The notes beneath the pieces were generated by a model. The model was not told where the DNA came from. It did no database searches and saw only the letters and a program-made list of their open reading frames with translations. Shown one piece after another: positions 23,664 through 32,718 of a DNA stretch of 40,096 nucleotides. The stretch comes from an uncultured Sphingomonas sp. Its GTDB lineage: Bacteria; Pseudomonadota; Alphaproteobacteria; Sphingomonadales; Sphingomonadaceae. The stretch spans positions 1 through 40,096 of the forward strand of contig NZ_CAJYVU010000113.1 in NCBI RefSeq assembly GCF_913778135.1, in the 5' to 3' direction. The position numbers and the translations under genes are program-made. Each line of letters starts with the position of its first letter. Positions within the stretch are counted from its first letter, which is position 1.

Positions 23664-24221
23664 ATGCCCGCGTATGACAAGGCCGATATCGAGCGTCGCA
23701 TGAACGGCGCGGTGGAGTCGCTGAAGGGAGATCTGGGCGGGCTTCGCACCGGTCGTGCATCGACGTCGCTGCTCGATCCCGTGACGGTCGAGGTGTACGG
23801 TGCCAAGATGCCGCTCAACCAGGTCGCGACCGTGTCGGTGCCCGAGCCGCGGATGATATCGGTCCAGGTATGGGACAAGACCAACGTCGGTCCGGTTGAG
23901 AAGGCGATCCGCTCCGCCGGCCTCGGGCTCAACCCCATCAACGACGGACAGAATTTGCGCCTGCCGATCCCTGACTTGACCGAGGAGCGCCGCAAGGAGC
24001 TCGCCAAGCTCGCGGGGCAATATTCGGAAAAGGCCAAGATCGCGGTACGCAACGTGCGTCGTGACGGCATGGACGCGCTCAAGACCGACGAAAAGAAGGG
24101 CGTGTTCTCGGAGGACGAGCGCAAGCGGCTGGAAGGCGAGGTGCAGAAGTTGACCGACGCCACCACCGCTGACATCGACAGCGTGTCGGCCGCGAAGGAA
24201 AAGGAAATTCTCGGCAAGTGA
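23664..24221 (+). CDS. frr: Ribosome recycling factor
   Basis: The 185-residue protein has the RRF layout. The three-helix bundle is marked by [10 protein letters not shown] near residue 23 and by the C-terminal [12 protein letters not shown] and [11 protein letters not shown]. Domain II between them has [12 protein letters not shown] and [15 protein letters not shown] with EF-G splits the ribosome after termination. Length is exact for the family. Confidence 0.98.
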   Translation: MPAYDKADIERRMNGAVESLKGDLGGLRTGRASTSLLDPVTVEVYGAKMPLNQVATVSVPEPRMISVQVWDKTNVGPVEKAIRSAGLGLNPINDGQNLRLPIPDLTEERRKELAKLAGQYSEKAKIAVRNVRRDGMDALKTDEKKGVFSEDERKRLEGEVQKLTDATTADIDSVSAAKEKEILGK

Positions 24222-24249
24222 GCCTGCATCGGCATAGGGGGGAATGCTG

Positions 24250-24981
24250 ATGGCGACCGCAGCGCGGCCACAGACCGCGGGCGGTGCCGTGCCGCGCCAC
24301 GTGGCGATCATCATGGACGGCAACGGTCGCTGGGCGAAGAAGCGGCTGCTGCCGCGCGCCGCCGGGCACAAGGCCGGAGTGGAAGCGGTGCGCCGCGTCA
24401 CGCGTGCGGCACGCGCGATGGGGATCGAGGCGCTGACGCTCTACGCCTTCTCGTCGGAAAACTGGCGGCGACCGGCGGAGGAGGTGAGCGACCTAATGGG
24501 TCTGCTTAAGTTCTTCATCCGCAATGACCTTGCCGAACTGATCCGCGAGAACGTGCGGCTGCGCGTGTTGGGCGATTACGCCCGGTTCTCGGTCGATGTC
24601 GTCGCGCTGATCGATGATGCACTTGCGCGGACGGCGGGCAACAACGGACCGATCCTCGCGATCGCGCTCAACTACGGCGCACAGGCCGAACTGGTACGCG
24701 CCGCCCAGACACTGGCTGCGCAGGCGCAAGCCGGGGTGCTCGACCCCACCGCGATTGATGTCGGGTCGATCGAGCGCGAGCTGGAGACGCGCGAGTTGCC
24801 GCCGCTCGATCTGATGATCCGCACGTCGGGCGAGCACCGCCTGTCCAATTTCCTGCTATGGCAAGCAGCCTACGCCGAACTGCTGTTCGTCGACACGCTA
24901 TGGCCCGATTTCGGCGCTGACGACCTCGCGGCGGCCATCGAAGCGTTTGGCCAGCGGCAGCGCCGCTACGGTGGCTTGTGA
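24250..24981 (+). CDS. uppS: Undecaprenyl diphosphate synthase (cis-prenyltransferase)
   Basis: ATG 24250 is preferred over ATG 24244 because AGGGGGG (24236-24242) is seven bases before it. The 243-residue product has the catalytic M-D-G-N-G-R-W-A (Asp23), the G-H-K-A-G helix, the S-S-E-N-W-R-R-P isoprenoid-contact motif, and L-M-I-R-T-S-G-E-H-R-L-S-N-F with L-L-F-V-D-T-L-W-P-D-F near the end. It builds C55 undecaprenyl diphosphate, the carrier lipid for peptidoglycan and for the sugar transferase reaction. cdsA starts within its stop codon. Confidence 0.96.
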   Translation: MATAARPQTAGGAVPRHVAIIMDGNGRWAKKRLLPRAAGHKAGVEAVRRVTRAARAMGIEALTLYAFSSENWRRPAEEVSDLMGLLKFFIRNDLAELIRENVRLRVLGDYARFSVDVVALIDDALARTAGNNGPILAIALNYGAQAELVRAAQTLAAQAQAGVLDPTAIDVGSIERELETRELPPLDLMIRTSGEHRLSNFLLWQAAYAELLFVDTLWPDFGADDLAAAIEAFGQRQRRYGGL

Positions 24982-25769
24982 CGCCGTCGAACGCACCAGC
25001 GCGTCGTTCCGAATTGGCGCTCAGAACAATGGCTGCTGCGGTCATGGCAGCGGTCGCGCTGGCGGCGTTGGTGGCCGGTGGGTTCATCTATTGGCTGCTG
25101 ATGGTCGTCATCGCGCTGTTCATGATGGCGGAATGGTCGGACCTGACCGCGACTCCGCCGCGTGAGAAGCGCCTGGCGCAATATGCCGTTTCGGTACCGC
25201 TCGCGATCCTGGCGCCGGTCGCGGCCGGGGCGAGCTTTCTCGCGATCGGACTGATCGCGGCCGCGTTCTTCTTCACCGCCATCGTGACGCGGCGTGCATG
25301 GCTGGCGAGCGGAACGATCTATTGCGCGCTGCCGGTATTGTCGCTCGTGCTGATCCGCGAGCAGGATCACGGATTGCTGCTGTCGCTCTGGGCATTGGTG
25401 CTGGTGTGGATGACCGACATCGGTGCATTCTTCGCCGGTCGCGCGATCGGCGGGCCGAAATTGGCGCCGCGCGTCAGCCCCAACAAGACCTGGGCCGGGC
25501 TGATCGGCGGGATCGTCGCGGCGACGCTGTTCGCGCTGGTGCTGCACATCGCCTATGATCTGCCGCTACGATTGCTGCTCGCGACACCGGTGTTGGGCGT
25601 GCTCGCGCAAGGCGGAGACCTGTTCGAGAGCTGGTTGAAGCGGCGCGCCGGCGTGAAGGACTCGGGCAATGTTCTTCCCGGACACGGCGGCTTGCTCGAT
25701 CGGCTCGACGGTCTGGTGCCGGTCGCACCGGTCGCGGCGCTGCTCGTCGTCGCGCCGGCGATCTTCTAA
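24978..25769 (+). CDS. cdsA: Phosphatidate cytidylyltransferase (CDP-diacylglycerol synthase)
   Basis: GTG 24978 overlaps the uppS stop (GTGA). The 263-residue membrane protein has about eight helices. The diagnostic C-terminal signature is S-P-N-K-T-W-A-G-L-I-G-G followed by G-D-L-F-E-S-W-L-K-R and V-K-D-S-G-N-V-L-P-G-H-G-G with L-D-R-L-D-G. It makes CDP-diacylglycerol from phosphatidic acid and CTP, the precursor used by PssA elsewhere in the window. dxr starts in its stop codon. Confidence 0.97.
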   Translation: MTPSNAPARRSELALRTMAAAVMAAVALAALVAGGFIYWLLMVVIALFMMAEWSDLTATPPREKRLAQYAVSVPLAILAPVAAGASFLAIGLIAAAFFFTAIVTRRAWLASGTIYCALPVLSLVLIREQDHGLLLSLWALVLVWMTDIGAFFAGRAIGGPKLAPRVSPNKTWAGLIGGIVAATLFALVLHIAYDLPLRLLLATPVLGVLAQGGDLFESWLKRRAGVKDSGNVLPGHGGLLDRLDGLVPVAPVAALLVVAPAIF

Positions 25770-26926
25770 TGCGGACGGTCACGATCCTGGGTGCGACCGG
25801 ATCCGTCGGCACCTCGACGCTCGATCTGGTCGAACGCGAGCCCGAGCGGTTCCGCGTCCGCGCGCTGACCGCGAACTGCGATGTCGAACGGCTCGCCGCA
25901 GCAGCGATCCGCACGCGCGCCGAGCTCGCCGTCGTGGCGGACGAGACGTGCCTGCCCGCGTTGCGCGACGCACTTGCCGGAACGAACATCCAGGCGGCGG
26001 GAGGACCACAGGCGGTCTGCGACGCGGCTGCACTGGGTGCTGACTGGACGATGGGCGCGATCGTCGGCTGTGCCGGGCTCGCCCCGACGATGGCCGCGGT
26101 CCGCGCAGGGGGCACCGTCGTGCTCGCCAACAAGGAGCCGCTCGTCTCCGCCGGCGACCTGATCATGCAGGCCGCGGCGCAGCACGGCGCGACGCTGCTG
26201 CCGGCGGACAGCGAACACAACGCGATCTATCAATGCTTCGACTTCGCGCGGCCAGAGCGGGTGCGGCGTATCATCCTGACTGCGAGTGGCGGGCCGTTCC
26301 GCGACACCACGCTCGAGCAGATGGCTGCGGTCACGCGCGAGCAGGCGGTCGCGCACCCGAACTGGTCGATGGGCGCCAAAATCTCGGTCGACAGCGCGAC
26401 GATGATGAACAAGGGCCTCGAGCTGATCGAGGCGGCACGGCTGTTTCCGGTCGCCGCCGACCGCATCGAGATCGTTGTCCACCGGCAGTCGGTGATCCAC
26501 TCGATGGTCGATTACGTCGACGGCTCGATGCTGGCGCAATTGGGGCCGAGCGACATGCGCGTGCCGATCGCGCACTGCCTGGCCTGGCCCGACCGGATGG
26601 CGACGCCGATGGCGCCGCTTGATCTCGTGAAGCTTGGCCGACTCGATTTCGAGGCGCCCGATCCGGTGCGCTTCCGCGCCCTGGCACTCGCTCGAACAGC
26701 GCTGGAGGAGGGAGGCGCCCGGCCGGCGATCCTGAACGCGGCCAACGAGGTCGCCGTGGCGGCGTTCCTCGCTGACCGCATCGGCTTTCTTGAAATCGCC
26801 GCAATCGTGGAAGATACCTTGAACCGCTACGCTCCCGAGGCGCCGGAGACGATCGACGCGGTGATCGCGATCGACGCGGAGGCGCGCAGACTCGCGGGCG
26901 AGCGCGTAGAGGATTGCGTGGCTTGA
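25769..26926 (+). CDS. dxr: 1-deoxy-D-xylulose 5-phosphate reductoisomerase
   Basis: The 385-residue enzyme catalyses the second step of the MEP isoprenoid pathway. The NADPH loop is G-A-T-G-S-V-G-T-S-T at 8-17. N-K-E-P-L-V-S-A-G marks the hinge, and P-A-D-S-E-H-N-A carries metal-binding Asp and Glu. The flexible catalytic loop and substrate residues are H-P-N-W-S-M-G-A-K-I and D-S-A-T-M-M-N-K-G-L-E. Start ATG 25769 overlaps the cdsA stop (TAATG). With uppS it covers early and late parts of carrier-lipid synthesis in one operon. Confidence 0.98.
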   Translation: MRTVTILGATGSVGTSTLDLVEREPERFRVRALTANCDVERLAAAAIRTRAELAVVADETCLPALRDALAGTNIQAAGGPQAVCDAAALGADWTMGAIVGCAGLAPTMAAVRAGGTVVLANKEPLVSAGDLIMQAAAQHGATLLPADSEHNAIYQCFDFARPERVRRIILTASGGPFRDTTLEQMAAVTREQAVAHPNWSMGAKISVDSATMMNKGLELIEAARLFPVAADRIEIVVHRQSVIHSMVDYVDGSMLAQLGPSDMRVPIAHCLAWPDRMATPMAPLDLVKLGRLDFEAPDPVRFRALALARTALEEGGARPAILNAANEVAVAAFLADRIGFLEIAAIVEDTLNRYAPEAPETIDAVIAIDAEARRLAGERVEDCVA

Positions 26927-28056
26927 TCCAGACACCGGGACTGTTGCTGACCATCCTGGCCTTCGCGCTGGTGATCGGCCCGCTCGTCTTCATCCACGAA
27001 CTGGGCCATTACCTTGCCGGGCGCTGGTGCGGCGTGAAGGCGGAAGCGTTCTCGATCGGGTTCGGGCGCGAGATCGCGGGATGGACCGACCGGCGCGGCA
27101 CGCGCTGGCGGCTCGCGCTGCTGCCGCTGGGCGGATACGTCAAGTTCGCGGGCGACATGAGTGCCGCCGGGCGGAGCGATCCCGACTGGCTGCTGCTGCC
27201 CCCCGAGGAGCGTGCGCAGACCTTCCAGGCAAAGTCGGTGTGGCAGCGCGCAATCATCGTCGCTGCCGGACCGGCGATCAATTTCCTCCTCGCCATCCTC
27301 ATCCTCACCGGCTTCGCACTGGCCTACGGCGACGCGCAGACACCGGCAGTAGTTGGGCAGGCGATGCCGGGTACAGCCGCGGCGCAGGCGGGTCTTCGCC
27401 CCGGTGACAGGATAGACGCGCTCGGCGGTCGCCACGTCGACACGTTCGAGGACATGGTCCGCTACGTGAAGCTTCGCGCCGGCGAACGCGTCCGCATCGA
27501 CTATGTCCGCGGCGGGCAGGCCGATCACGTCGCGGCGCAGATCGGCACGCAGGAGCAGCGTGACCGGTTTGGCAACGTTTACAAGGTCGGGCTGCTCGGC
27601 CTCGCCCCCGCGCAACCGGTCGTGCGTCCTGTCGGCTTGCTGGAAGCACCCGTCGTCGCGGTGCGCCGCACCGGCGAGATCGTCGAGATGATGGCGGAGA
27701 CGATCGGCCAGATCGTCTCCGGCCGGCGCTCGGTCAGGGAACTGGGCGGGCCGCTGGCGATCGCCAAGGTGTCGGGCGAGCAGATCACGCTCGGCTGGGA
27801 TGCGTTCGTGTTCCTGCTCGCGCTCGTGTCCATCAATCTGGGGTTCATCAATCTACTGCCAGTGCCGATGCTCGACGGCGGGCACCTGTTGTTCTACCTG
27901 ATCGAGGCGGTCAGGCAGAAACCGGTCGGCGCGCAAGCACAGGAGTGGGCTTATCGCGGCGGATTGGCGGCGGTGCTGGCGTTGATGATGCTCGTCACCT
28001 TCAACGATCTCGGCAACTTCGGACTGTGGCGGCACCTGGCCGGCTTGATCGGCTGA
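26923..28056 (+). CDS. rseP: Site-2 zinc metalloprotease RseP
   Basis: TTG 26923 (TTGA overlap with the dxr stop, TAGAGGA about nine bases before) is preferred to TTG 26914, giving 377 residues. The first membrane helix contains the zinc site H-E-L-G-H at 25-29. A single PDZ domain lies near 130-200 (P-G-T-A-A-A-Q-A-G-L-R-P-G-D). The N-L-L-P-V-P-M-L-D-G-G-H motif in a late helix supplies the third ligand. It cleaves anti-sigma factors and signal-peptide remnants inside the membrane. It is shorter than E. coli RseP, which has two PDZ domains. Directly upstream of bamA, it ties envelope-stress control to outer-membrane assembly. Confidence 0.96.
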   Translation: MIQTPGLLLTILAFALVIGPLVFIHELGHYLAGRWCGVKAEAFSIGFGREIAGWTDRRGTRWRLALLPLGGYVKFAGDMSAAGRSDPDWLLLPPEERAQTFQAKSVWQRAIIVAAGPAINFLLAILILTGFALAYGDAQTPAVVGQAMPGTAAAQAGLRPGDRIDALGGRHVDTFEDMVRYVKLRAGERVRIDYVRGGQADHVAAQIGTQEQRDRFGNVYKVGLLGLAPAQPVVRPVGLLEAPVVAVRRTGEIVEMMAETIGQIVSGRRSVRELGGPLAIAKVSGEQITLGWDAFVFLLALVSINLGFINLLPVPMLDGGHLLFYLIEAVRQKPVGAQAQEWAYRGGLAAVLALMMLVTFNDLGNFGLWRHLAGLIG

Positions 28057-28117
28057 CGCAGGTGTTGCAGGGGCGGGCGCGAGCCTGGCGAGCGCAACGG
28101 GTTTTCTCGAAGGTAAC

Positions 28118-30847
28118 ATGGTGACGGTTCTGAACGTTTCAACTTCGCGGACGCGTGCCCTGCCGGCGCTGCTGGGCTGCACCATCCTGGCCGGGCTTCC
28201 GGTTGCGGCTGCGGCGCAGGCCCCGGCCGCGCGTACTGCGACCGGGCAGTCCGCACCGGCGAGTACTGCGCCGACGGCGGCCGCAATTCCCACCCCGAGC
28301 GGCGTCATCAGGAGCCTGCGCGTCGAAGGCACGCAGCGGATCGAACCCGAGACTGCGCTAAGCTACACCAAGCTGCGGCAGGGTCAGCCATACAACAACG
28401 AGACGCTCGATCAGGCATTGAAGGACCTGCTGGCGAGCGACCTGTTCGCCGACGTGCAGATCGAAGGTGCGCTGAGCGGCGACATCGTGATCCGCGTGCG
28501 CGAAAACCCGATCATCAATCGTGTCATCCTGGAAGGCAACAAGCGCCTGAAGGACGACAAGATCACCAAGGAGATCAAGCTCAAGCCGCGGCAGATCTTT
28601 ACGCGCTCGGCCGTTCGCGCCGATGTCGCGCGCATTGTCGAGCTTTATCGTCGCCAAGGCCGCTTCGCCGCGTCGGTCGATCCGAAGATGGTCAACCTCG
28701 ACCAGAACCGCGTCGACGTGGTGTTCGAGATCAGCGAGGGGCCGAAATCCAAGGTTCGCCAGATCAACATTCTCGGCAATGAGAAGTTCAAGGACAGCGA
28801 ACTCCGCGCGCAGATGGCGACCAAGGAGGCGCGGTTCACGCGTCTGCTGTCGTCGAACACCTCCTACGACCAGGATCGTCTCGCCTACGACCAGCAGAAA
28901 CTGCGTCAATTCTACCTGACGCAGGGCTATGCCGACTTTCGCGTCACCTCCGCCGTGGCAGAGCTGACGCCGGACAAGAAGGACTTCATCATCACCTACG
29001 TGGTGGAGGAAGGACCTCGCTATAAATTCGGCGATGTGACCGTCGACAGTGACATCCGCGACTTCGATGGAAAGCAGCTCGCCAAGACGCTGTCGATCAA
29101 GAAGGGCGACTGGTACAACGCGAAGGCGGTCGAGGACACGGTCGACAGCCTCAGCCAGACGACGGGTCTGTTCGGTTACGCATTCACCGACGTGTCACCC
29201 GAATTCAATCGCGACCGTGACGACCTCACGATGTCGATCAACTTCCACATCGCGCAGGCGCAGCGCACCTACGTTGAGCGGGTCGAGATCACCGGCAACA
29301 CGCAGACGCAGGACAAGGTGGTGCGGCGCGAGATCCGCCTCGCTGAAGGTGATGCGTTCAACAGCTTCCAGGTCAAGCGCAGCCAGGATCGCATCAACTC
29401 GCTCGGCTATTTTCAGGACAAGTTCGAGATCAAGCAGGAGCAGGGCTCCTCTCCCGATCGTGTCGTGCTGAACGCCGCCGTCGAAGAGAAATCGACCGGC
29501 GAGCTGCAGCTGTCGGCCGGCTATTCGAGCCTCGAGCGCTTCATCATCCAGGCGAACATCACGCAGCGCAACTTCCGCGGTCGCGGCCAGGAGCTGCGCG
29601 CGGGCGTCAATTACTCGAGCTATTCGAAGTCGATCGAGCTCGGGTTCACCGAGCCGTATCTTTTCGACAAAAACATAGCGGTCGGCGTCGACGTGTTCCG
29701 GCGCGACTATAATTCGTTCAATTACATCGGCAACGATCGCAACACGACCTACGGGCAGGTATCGACCGGCTTCCAGGTTCGCGCCGGCGTGCCGTTGACC
29801 GAATACTGGCAGCTCGCCGCGCGCTACGGCCTGTCGTACGACGAGGTCACGCTCGACCGAAACACCTTCTTCACCAACGGGCAGTGCGACGTGTTGAAGG
29901 CGGGCAGCTATCTCTGCTCGGCGCTCGGCAACCGGTTTACCTCGTCGATCGGCTATTCGCTGATCTACGACAGCCTCAACAGCCGACTGCGTCCAACCGC
30001 CGGTCAGCGCCTGTCGTTCAGCCAGGACTTCGCCGGGCTTGGTGGCGACGTGAAGTACATTCGCACGCGCATCGAAGGCGCGAAGTTCAAGGGTTTGGGT
30101 AAGGGCTTCATCGCCTCGCTGACCGCGGAGGGCGGCTACATCCACTCGCTGGAGGGTGAGCGCGCCGACGGTAACGATCGCATCCGCATCAATGACCGCT
30201 TCTATCTCGGCATGCCGCAGTTCCGCGGGTTCGACATTCGCGGTGTCGGACCGCGCGTGCTGCGCACGCCTTACACGCTCGACGCGAACGGCAGCCAGAT
30301 ACTCGAGACCGATCGAAGCCGGATCACCGACGATGCGCTTGGTGGCCGCGCCTATTACCTCGCCAAGCTCGAGCTCGAGCTGCCGCTTGGCTCAGGCGCG
30401 CGTGAACTGGGCTTGCGTCCGTCGATCTACGCGCAGGTCGGCAGCCTGTGGGGGCTAAAGCGTCCGCCGCTGACCGCGACGTTCCCGACCACGGTTATCG
30501 ATGGCAAGACCGTCGTTCTGCCGTTGCCGCTGACCAACGATTCGGGGCAGCCGATCTATACCTACGCGCTGGCGGATGGGAGCACCGCGACGACGATCTG
30601 CTCGGCCGGTATCCCTGGCGCTGGCGGCACCTGCAACGGCGTCGTGCCCAACACGCCGCTGATCCGTGCAAACCCATTCCAGGAGCAGTTCCTCGGCAAC
30701 TCGCCGAAGCCGCGCGTCACCGTCGGCGTCGGCGTCAACTGGAACTCGCCGTTCGGACCGCTTCGTATCGACCTCGCCAAGGCACTCGTCACCCAGCCGG
30801 GCGACGATCCCAAACTTGTTACCTTCAACGTAGGGACGCAGTTCTGA
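28118..30847 (+). CDS. bamA: Outer-membrane protein assembly factor BamA
   Basis: The 909-residue precursor has a signal peptide ending near A-A-A-A-Q and a short Ala/Pro linker. Five POTRA domains follow (about residues 62-430; V-I-R-S-L-R-V-E-G opens the first), then a 16-strand barrel ending in the terminal Phe recognised by the assembly machinery. The conserved lid motif F-R-G-F-D-I-R-G-V-G is present. BamA inserts beta-barrel proteins in the outer membrane. It is about 100 residues longer than E. coli BamA; most of the excess is one external loop at about 779-863 containing C-S-A-G-I-P-G-A-G-G-T-C. Another loop near 588-600 also has two Cys. Confidence 0.97.
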   Translation: MVTVLNVSTSRTRALPALLGCTILAGLPVAAAAQAPAARTATGQSAPASTAPTAAAIPTPSGVIRSLRVEGTQRIEPETALSYTKLRQGQPYNNETLDQALKDLLASDLFADVQIEGALSGDIVIRVRENPIINRVILEGNKRLKDDKITKEIKLKPRQIFTRSAVRADVARIVELYRRQGRFAASVDPKMVNLDQNRVDVVFEISEGPKSKVRQINILGNEKFKDSELRAQMATKEARFTRLLSSNTSYDQDRLAYDQQKLRQFYLTQGYADFRVTSAVAELTPDKKDFIITYVVEEGPRYKFGDVTVDSDIRDFDGKQLAKTLSIKKGDWYNAKAVEDTVDSLSQTTGLFGYAFTDVSPEFNRDRDDLTMSINFHIAQAQRTYVERVEITGNTQTQDKVVRREIRLAEGDAFNSFQVKRSQDRINSLGYFQDKFEIKQEQGSSPDRVVLNAAVEEKSTGELQLSAGYSSLERFIIQANITQRNFRGRGQELRAGVNYSSYSKSIELGFTEPYLFDKNIAVGVDVFRRDYNSFNYIGNDRNTTYGQVSTGFQVRAGVPLTEYWQLAARYGLSYDEVTLDRNTFFTNGQCDVLKAGSYLCSALGNRFTSSIGYSLIYDSLNSRLRPTAGQRLSFSQDFAGLGGDVKYIRTRIEGAKFKGLGKGFIASLTAEGGYIHSLEGERADGNDRIRINDRFYLGMPQFRGFDIRGVGPRVLRTPYTLDANGSQILETDRSRITDDALGGRAYYLAKLELELPLGSGARELGLRPSIYAQVGSLWGLKRPPLTATFPTTVIDGKTVVLPLPLTNDSGQPIYTYALADGSTATTICSAGIPGAGGTCNGVVPNTPLIRANPFQEQFLGNSPKPRVTVGVGVNWNSPFGPLRIDLAKALVTQPGDDPKLVTFNVGTQF

Positions 30848-31506
30848 TGAAGACCTTCAAGACCATTCTGCTCGCCGCCGCGCTCGCGACGCCGGGTGTT
30901 ATCGTGGCCGGCGCTGCCAGCGCGCAGGTGAACGGCGTCGCCGTCGCCGATCCCGAGGCGGCGATCGCCAATTCGCGCGCCTTCACGACCGCGGTGACGC
31001 AGATCCAGACGACCTACAAGGCGCAGCTCGATCAGGCGAACACGCGTCGCAACGCGATCCAGGCCGAGCTTCAGCCGCTGGTGACCGCCGCGCAGACCGC
31101 GGCGCGTGCCCCCGGCGCGACTGAAGCGTCGCTGCGTCCGCAGCTGCAGGCGATCCAGACCAAGGAGCAGGCCGGCAACGCCGAGCTGCAGCGTCTGACC
31201 GCGCCGGCACAGCGCGCACGTGCCTATGCCGCCGAGCAGGTGCAGCGTCAGCTCGCCACCGCGGTGCAGAACGTCGTCAAGGCGAAGAACGTCAGCCTGC
31301 TCGTTTCGCCGCAGGCGACGCTGTTCACCCAGCCCGCCGCCGACATCACGCCGGCGATCACCGCCGAGCTCGACCGTCTGGTGCCGAGCGTCAGCACCGC
31401 GGTTCCCGCCAACTGGCAGCCGGGTCAGGCAGCTGGCGCTCCGACCGCGGCAGCGCCCGCTGCTGCCCCTGCGACCAGCAACCGGAAGGCGCCGTCCGGC
31501 CGGTGA
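30847..31506 (+). CDS. skp: OmpH/Skp-family periplasmic chaperone
   Basis: The start overlaps the bamA stop (TGATG). The 219-residue precursor has a signal peptide ([16 protein letters not shown]) ending near A-S-A-Q. The strand [12 protein letters not shown] follows, then a long helical hairpin (about 45-140) rich in Gln and Ala that would form the tentacles. The body returns with [13 protein letters not shown]. Skp holds unfolded outer-membrane proteins for BamA. It differs from the E. coli protein by a longer Ala/Pro-rich C-terminal tail. Its position between bamA and fabZ confirms the call. Confidence 0.9.
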   Translation: MKTFKTILLAAALATPGVIVAGAASAQVNGVAVADPEAAIANSRAFTTAVTQIQTTYKAQLDQANTRRNAIQAELQPLVTAAQTAARAPGATEASLRPQLQAIQTKEQAGNAELQRLTAPAQRARAYAAEQVQRQLATAVQNVVKAKNVSLLVSPQATLFTQPAADITPAITAELDRLVPSVSTAVPANWQPGQAAGAPTAAAPAAAPATSNRKAPSGR

Positions 31507-32012
31507 GCGATGCGCAGGTAACCGATAGCGCGGCAGACGAGGCGAAGGCGAGCGGGTCAATCGGCCCGCTCGACATCGCGCGCGTCATGGCTGCGCTGCC
31601 GCATCGCTACCCGATGCTGCTGGTCGACCGGGTCGAGGAGCTGATCCCCGATCGGTCGATCGCCGCCATCAAGGCGGTGACGATCAACGAAAGCTTCTTT
31701 CAGGGGCATTTCCCCGGTCGCCCGATCATGCCGGGCGTGCTGATCGTTGAAGCGCTGGCGCAGGCGGCGGGCGTGCTCGCGGTCGAGAGCCTGGGCCTCG
31801 CCGGCTCGGGCAAGCTCGTCTACTTCATGGCAATCGACGAGGCGAAGTTCCGTGCGCCGGTCGAGCCGGGCGTCCTGCTGCGACTGGAGGTCGAATTCGT
31901 CCAGAAGCGCAGCAGCGTATGCAAGTTCGCCGGGCGCGCGCTGATCGACGGCAAGGTCGCCGCGCAGGCGAACTTCACCGCCATGATCGCCGATCCGCCC
32001 AAGGCAGCGTAA
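31503..32012 (+). CDS. fabZ: 3-hydroxyacyl-ACP dehydratase FabZ
   Basis: GTG 31503 overlaps the skp stop (GTGA). The 169-residue hot-dog-fold enzyme has [13 protein letters not shown], then [16 protein letters not shown] with catalytic His69, and E-A-L-A-Q with Glu83. It dehydrates 3-hydroxyacyl-ACP in fatty acid elongation. The N-terminal 20 residues are an extra polar tail. In E. coli fabZ is flanked by lpxD and lpxA; neither is here. Confidence 0.97.
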   Translation: MSDAQVTDSAADEAKASGSIGPLDIARVMAALPHRYPMLLVDRVEELIPDRSIAAIKAVTINESFFQGHFPGRPIMPGVLIVEALAQAAGVLAVESLGLAGSGKLVYFMAIDEAKFRAPVEPGVLLRLEVEFVQKRSSVCKFAGRALIDGKVAAQANFTAMIADPPKAA

Positions 32013-32063
32013 CGCGCATCCTTTGACTTTCGTGCGCTCGGGCGCTACCCGCGCGCGCTTCCA

Positions 32064-32081
32064 GGCTGGTCGGAACCAGCC
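32064..32081 (+). promoter_or_regulatory. Hairpin in the rpmE leader
   Basis: GGCTGGT (32064-32070) pairs perfectly with ACCAGCC (32075-32081) around the tetraloop CGGA, nine bases before the ribosome-binding site (GGAGAAG) of rpmE. L31 leaders with autoregulatory hairpins are known in other bacterial groups, so an L31-binding element is possible. Confidence 0.35.
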
Positions 32082-32099
32082 ATTGAACGGAGAAGACCC

Positions 32100-32330
32100 A
32101 TGAAGACCGGAACGCACCCCGACTATCACATGATCAAGGTGCAGATGACCGACGGCACCGTGTACGAGACCCGCTCCACTTGGGGCAAGGAAGGCGACAC
32201 GATGACGCTCGAGATCGATCCGCTGGCGCACCCGGCATGGACCGGTGGTCGTGGCCAGATGCTCGACCAGGGTGGCCAGGTGGCGCGCTTCAACAAGCGT
32301 TTCGGCGGTGGTCTGACGCTGCGCAAGTAA
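32100..32330 (+). CDS. rpmE: 50S ribosomal protein L31
   Basis: The 76-residue protein has the L31 pattern: K-T-G-T-H-P-D-Y-H at the start, T-R-S-T-W-G in the middle, [13 protein letters not shown] and F-N-K-R-F-G at the end. The zinc-binding cysteines of the C+ form are absent, so this is the Cys-free form usual in alphaproteobacteria. A strong ribosome-binding site (GGAGAAG) precedes ATG 32100. It follows fabZ by 87 bases, with its own leader hairpin and a possible TTGACT -35 at 32022-32027. Confidence 0.97.
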   Translation: MKTGTHPDYHMIKVQMTDGTVYETRSTWGKEGDTMTLEIDPLAHPAWTGGRGQMLDQGGQVARFNKRFGGGLTLRK

Positions 32331-32385
32331 GCGTTCGGCTCGGGTGGGTAAGGACCTGTTAGGGATGTCGATCTAGCATCCCAGC

Positions 32386-32712
32386 ATGGCAACCTTCGCA
32401 GCCGAATTTGAACCTGCTCAAACGCAAGGCCGGCGCCGCTCCCCGCGTGCGCCGGTTTCGTTTGATGCGCGCCTTGGCGGGCAGGGGGGCATGGGGCGGA
32501 CGCTGTGCAAGGTCGTCGACCTGTCGCTGCACGGTTGCCGGTTGCAAACCTATTCCGCGATGAAGCGGGGCCAGACGATCTGGCTCAACCTGCCGCAGAT
32601 CGGGCCAATAGCGGCAGACGTGATGTGGGCGGACGATTTTACCGCCGGCTGCCAGTTCCACGCACCACTCAACGAACCCGCGTTCGATGCGCTGATCGAG
32701 CGCTTCGCCTGA
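32386..32712 (+). CDS. Single-domain PilZ protein
   Basis: The 108-residue protein is one PilZ domain. R-R-R-S-P-R at residues 16-21 and D-L-S-L-H-G-C-R-L at about 45-53 are the two c-di-GMP-binding motifs (RxxxR and D/NxSxxG), both intact. Beta-strand-rich sequence such as M-W-A-D-D-F-T-A-G-C-Q-F follows. It probably senses c-di-GMP, but its target is unknown. No Shine-Dalgarno is visible before ATG 32386. Instead GGGATG (32362-32367) and CATCCC (32377-32382) form a hairpin ending three bases before the start codon. Confidence 0.85.
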   Translation: MATFAAEFEPAQTQGRRRSPRAPVSFDARLGGQGGMGRTLCKVVDLSLHGCRLQTYSAMKRGQTIWLNLPQIGPIAADVMWADDFTAGCQFHAPLNEPAFDALIERFA

Positions 32713-32718
32713 GTTGAT

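Noticed and set aside
25766-26935. A 389-codon minus-strand frame across dxr
   Set aside because: The plus strand encodes an intact Dxr with all motifs; the antisense product is His/Arg-rich with no recognisable fold.
29195-30145. A 316-codon minus-strand frame inside bamA
   Set aside because: Pure shadow of the barrel-coding region; no start signal and no family.
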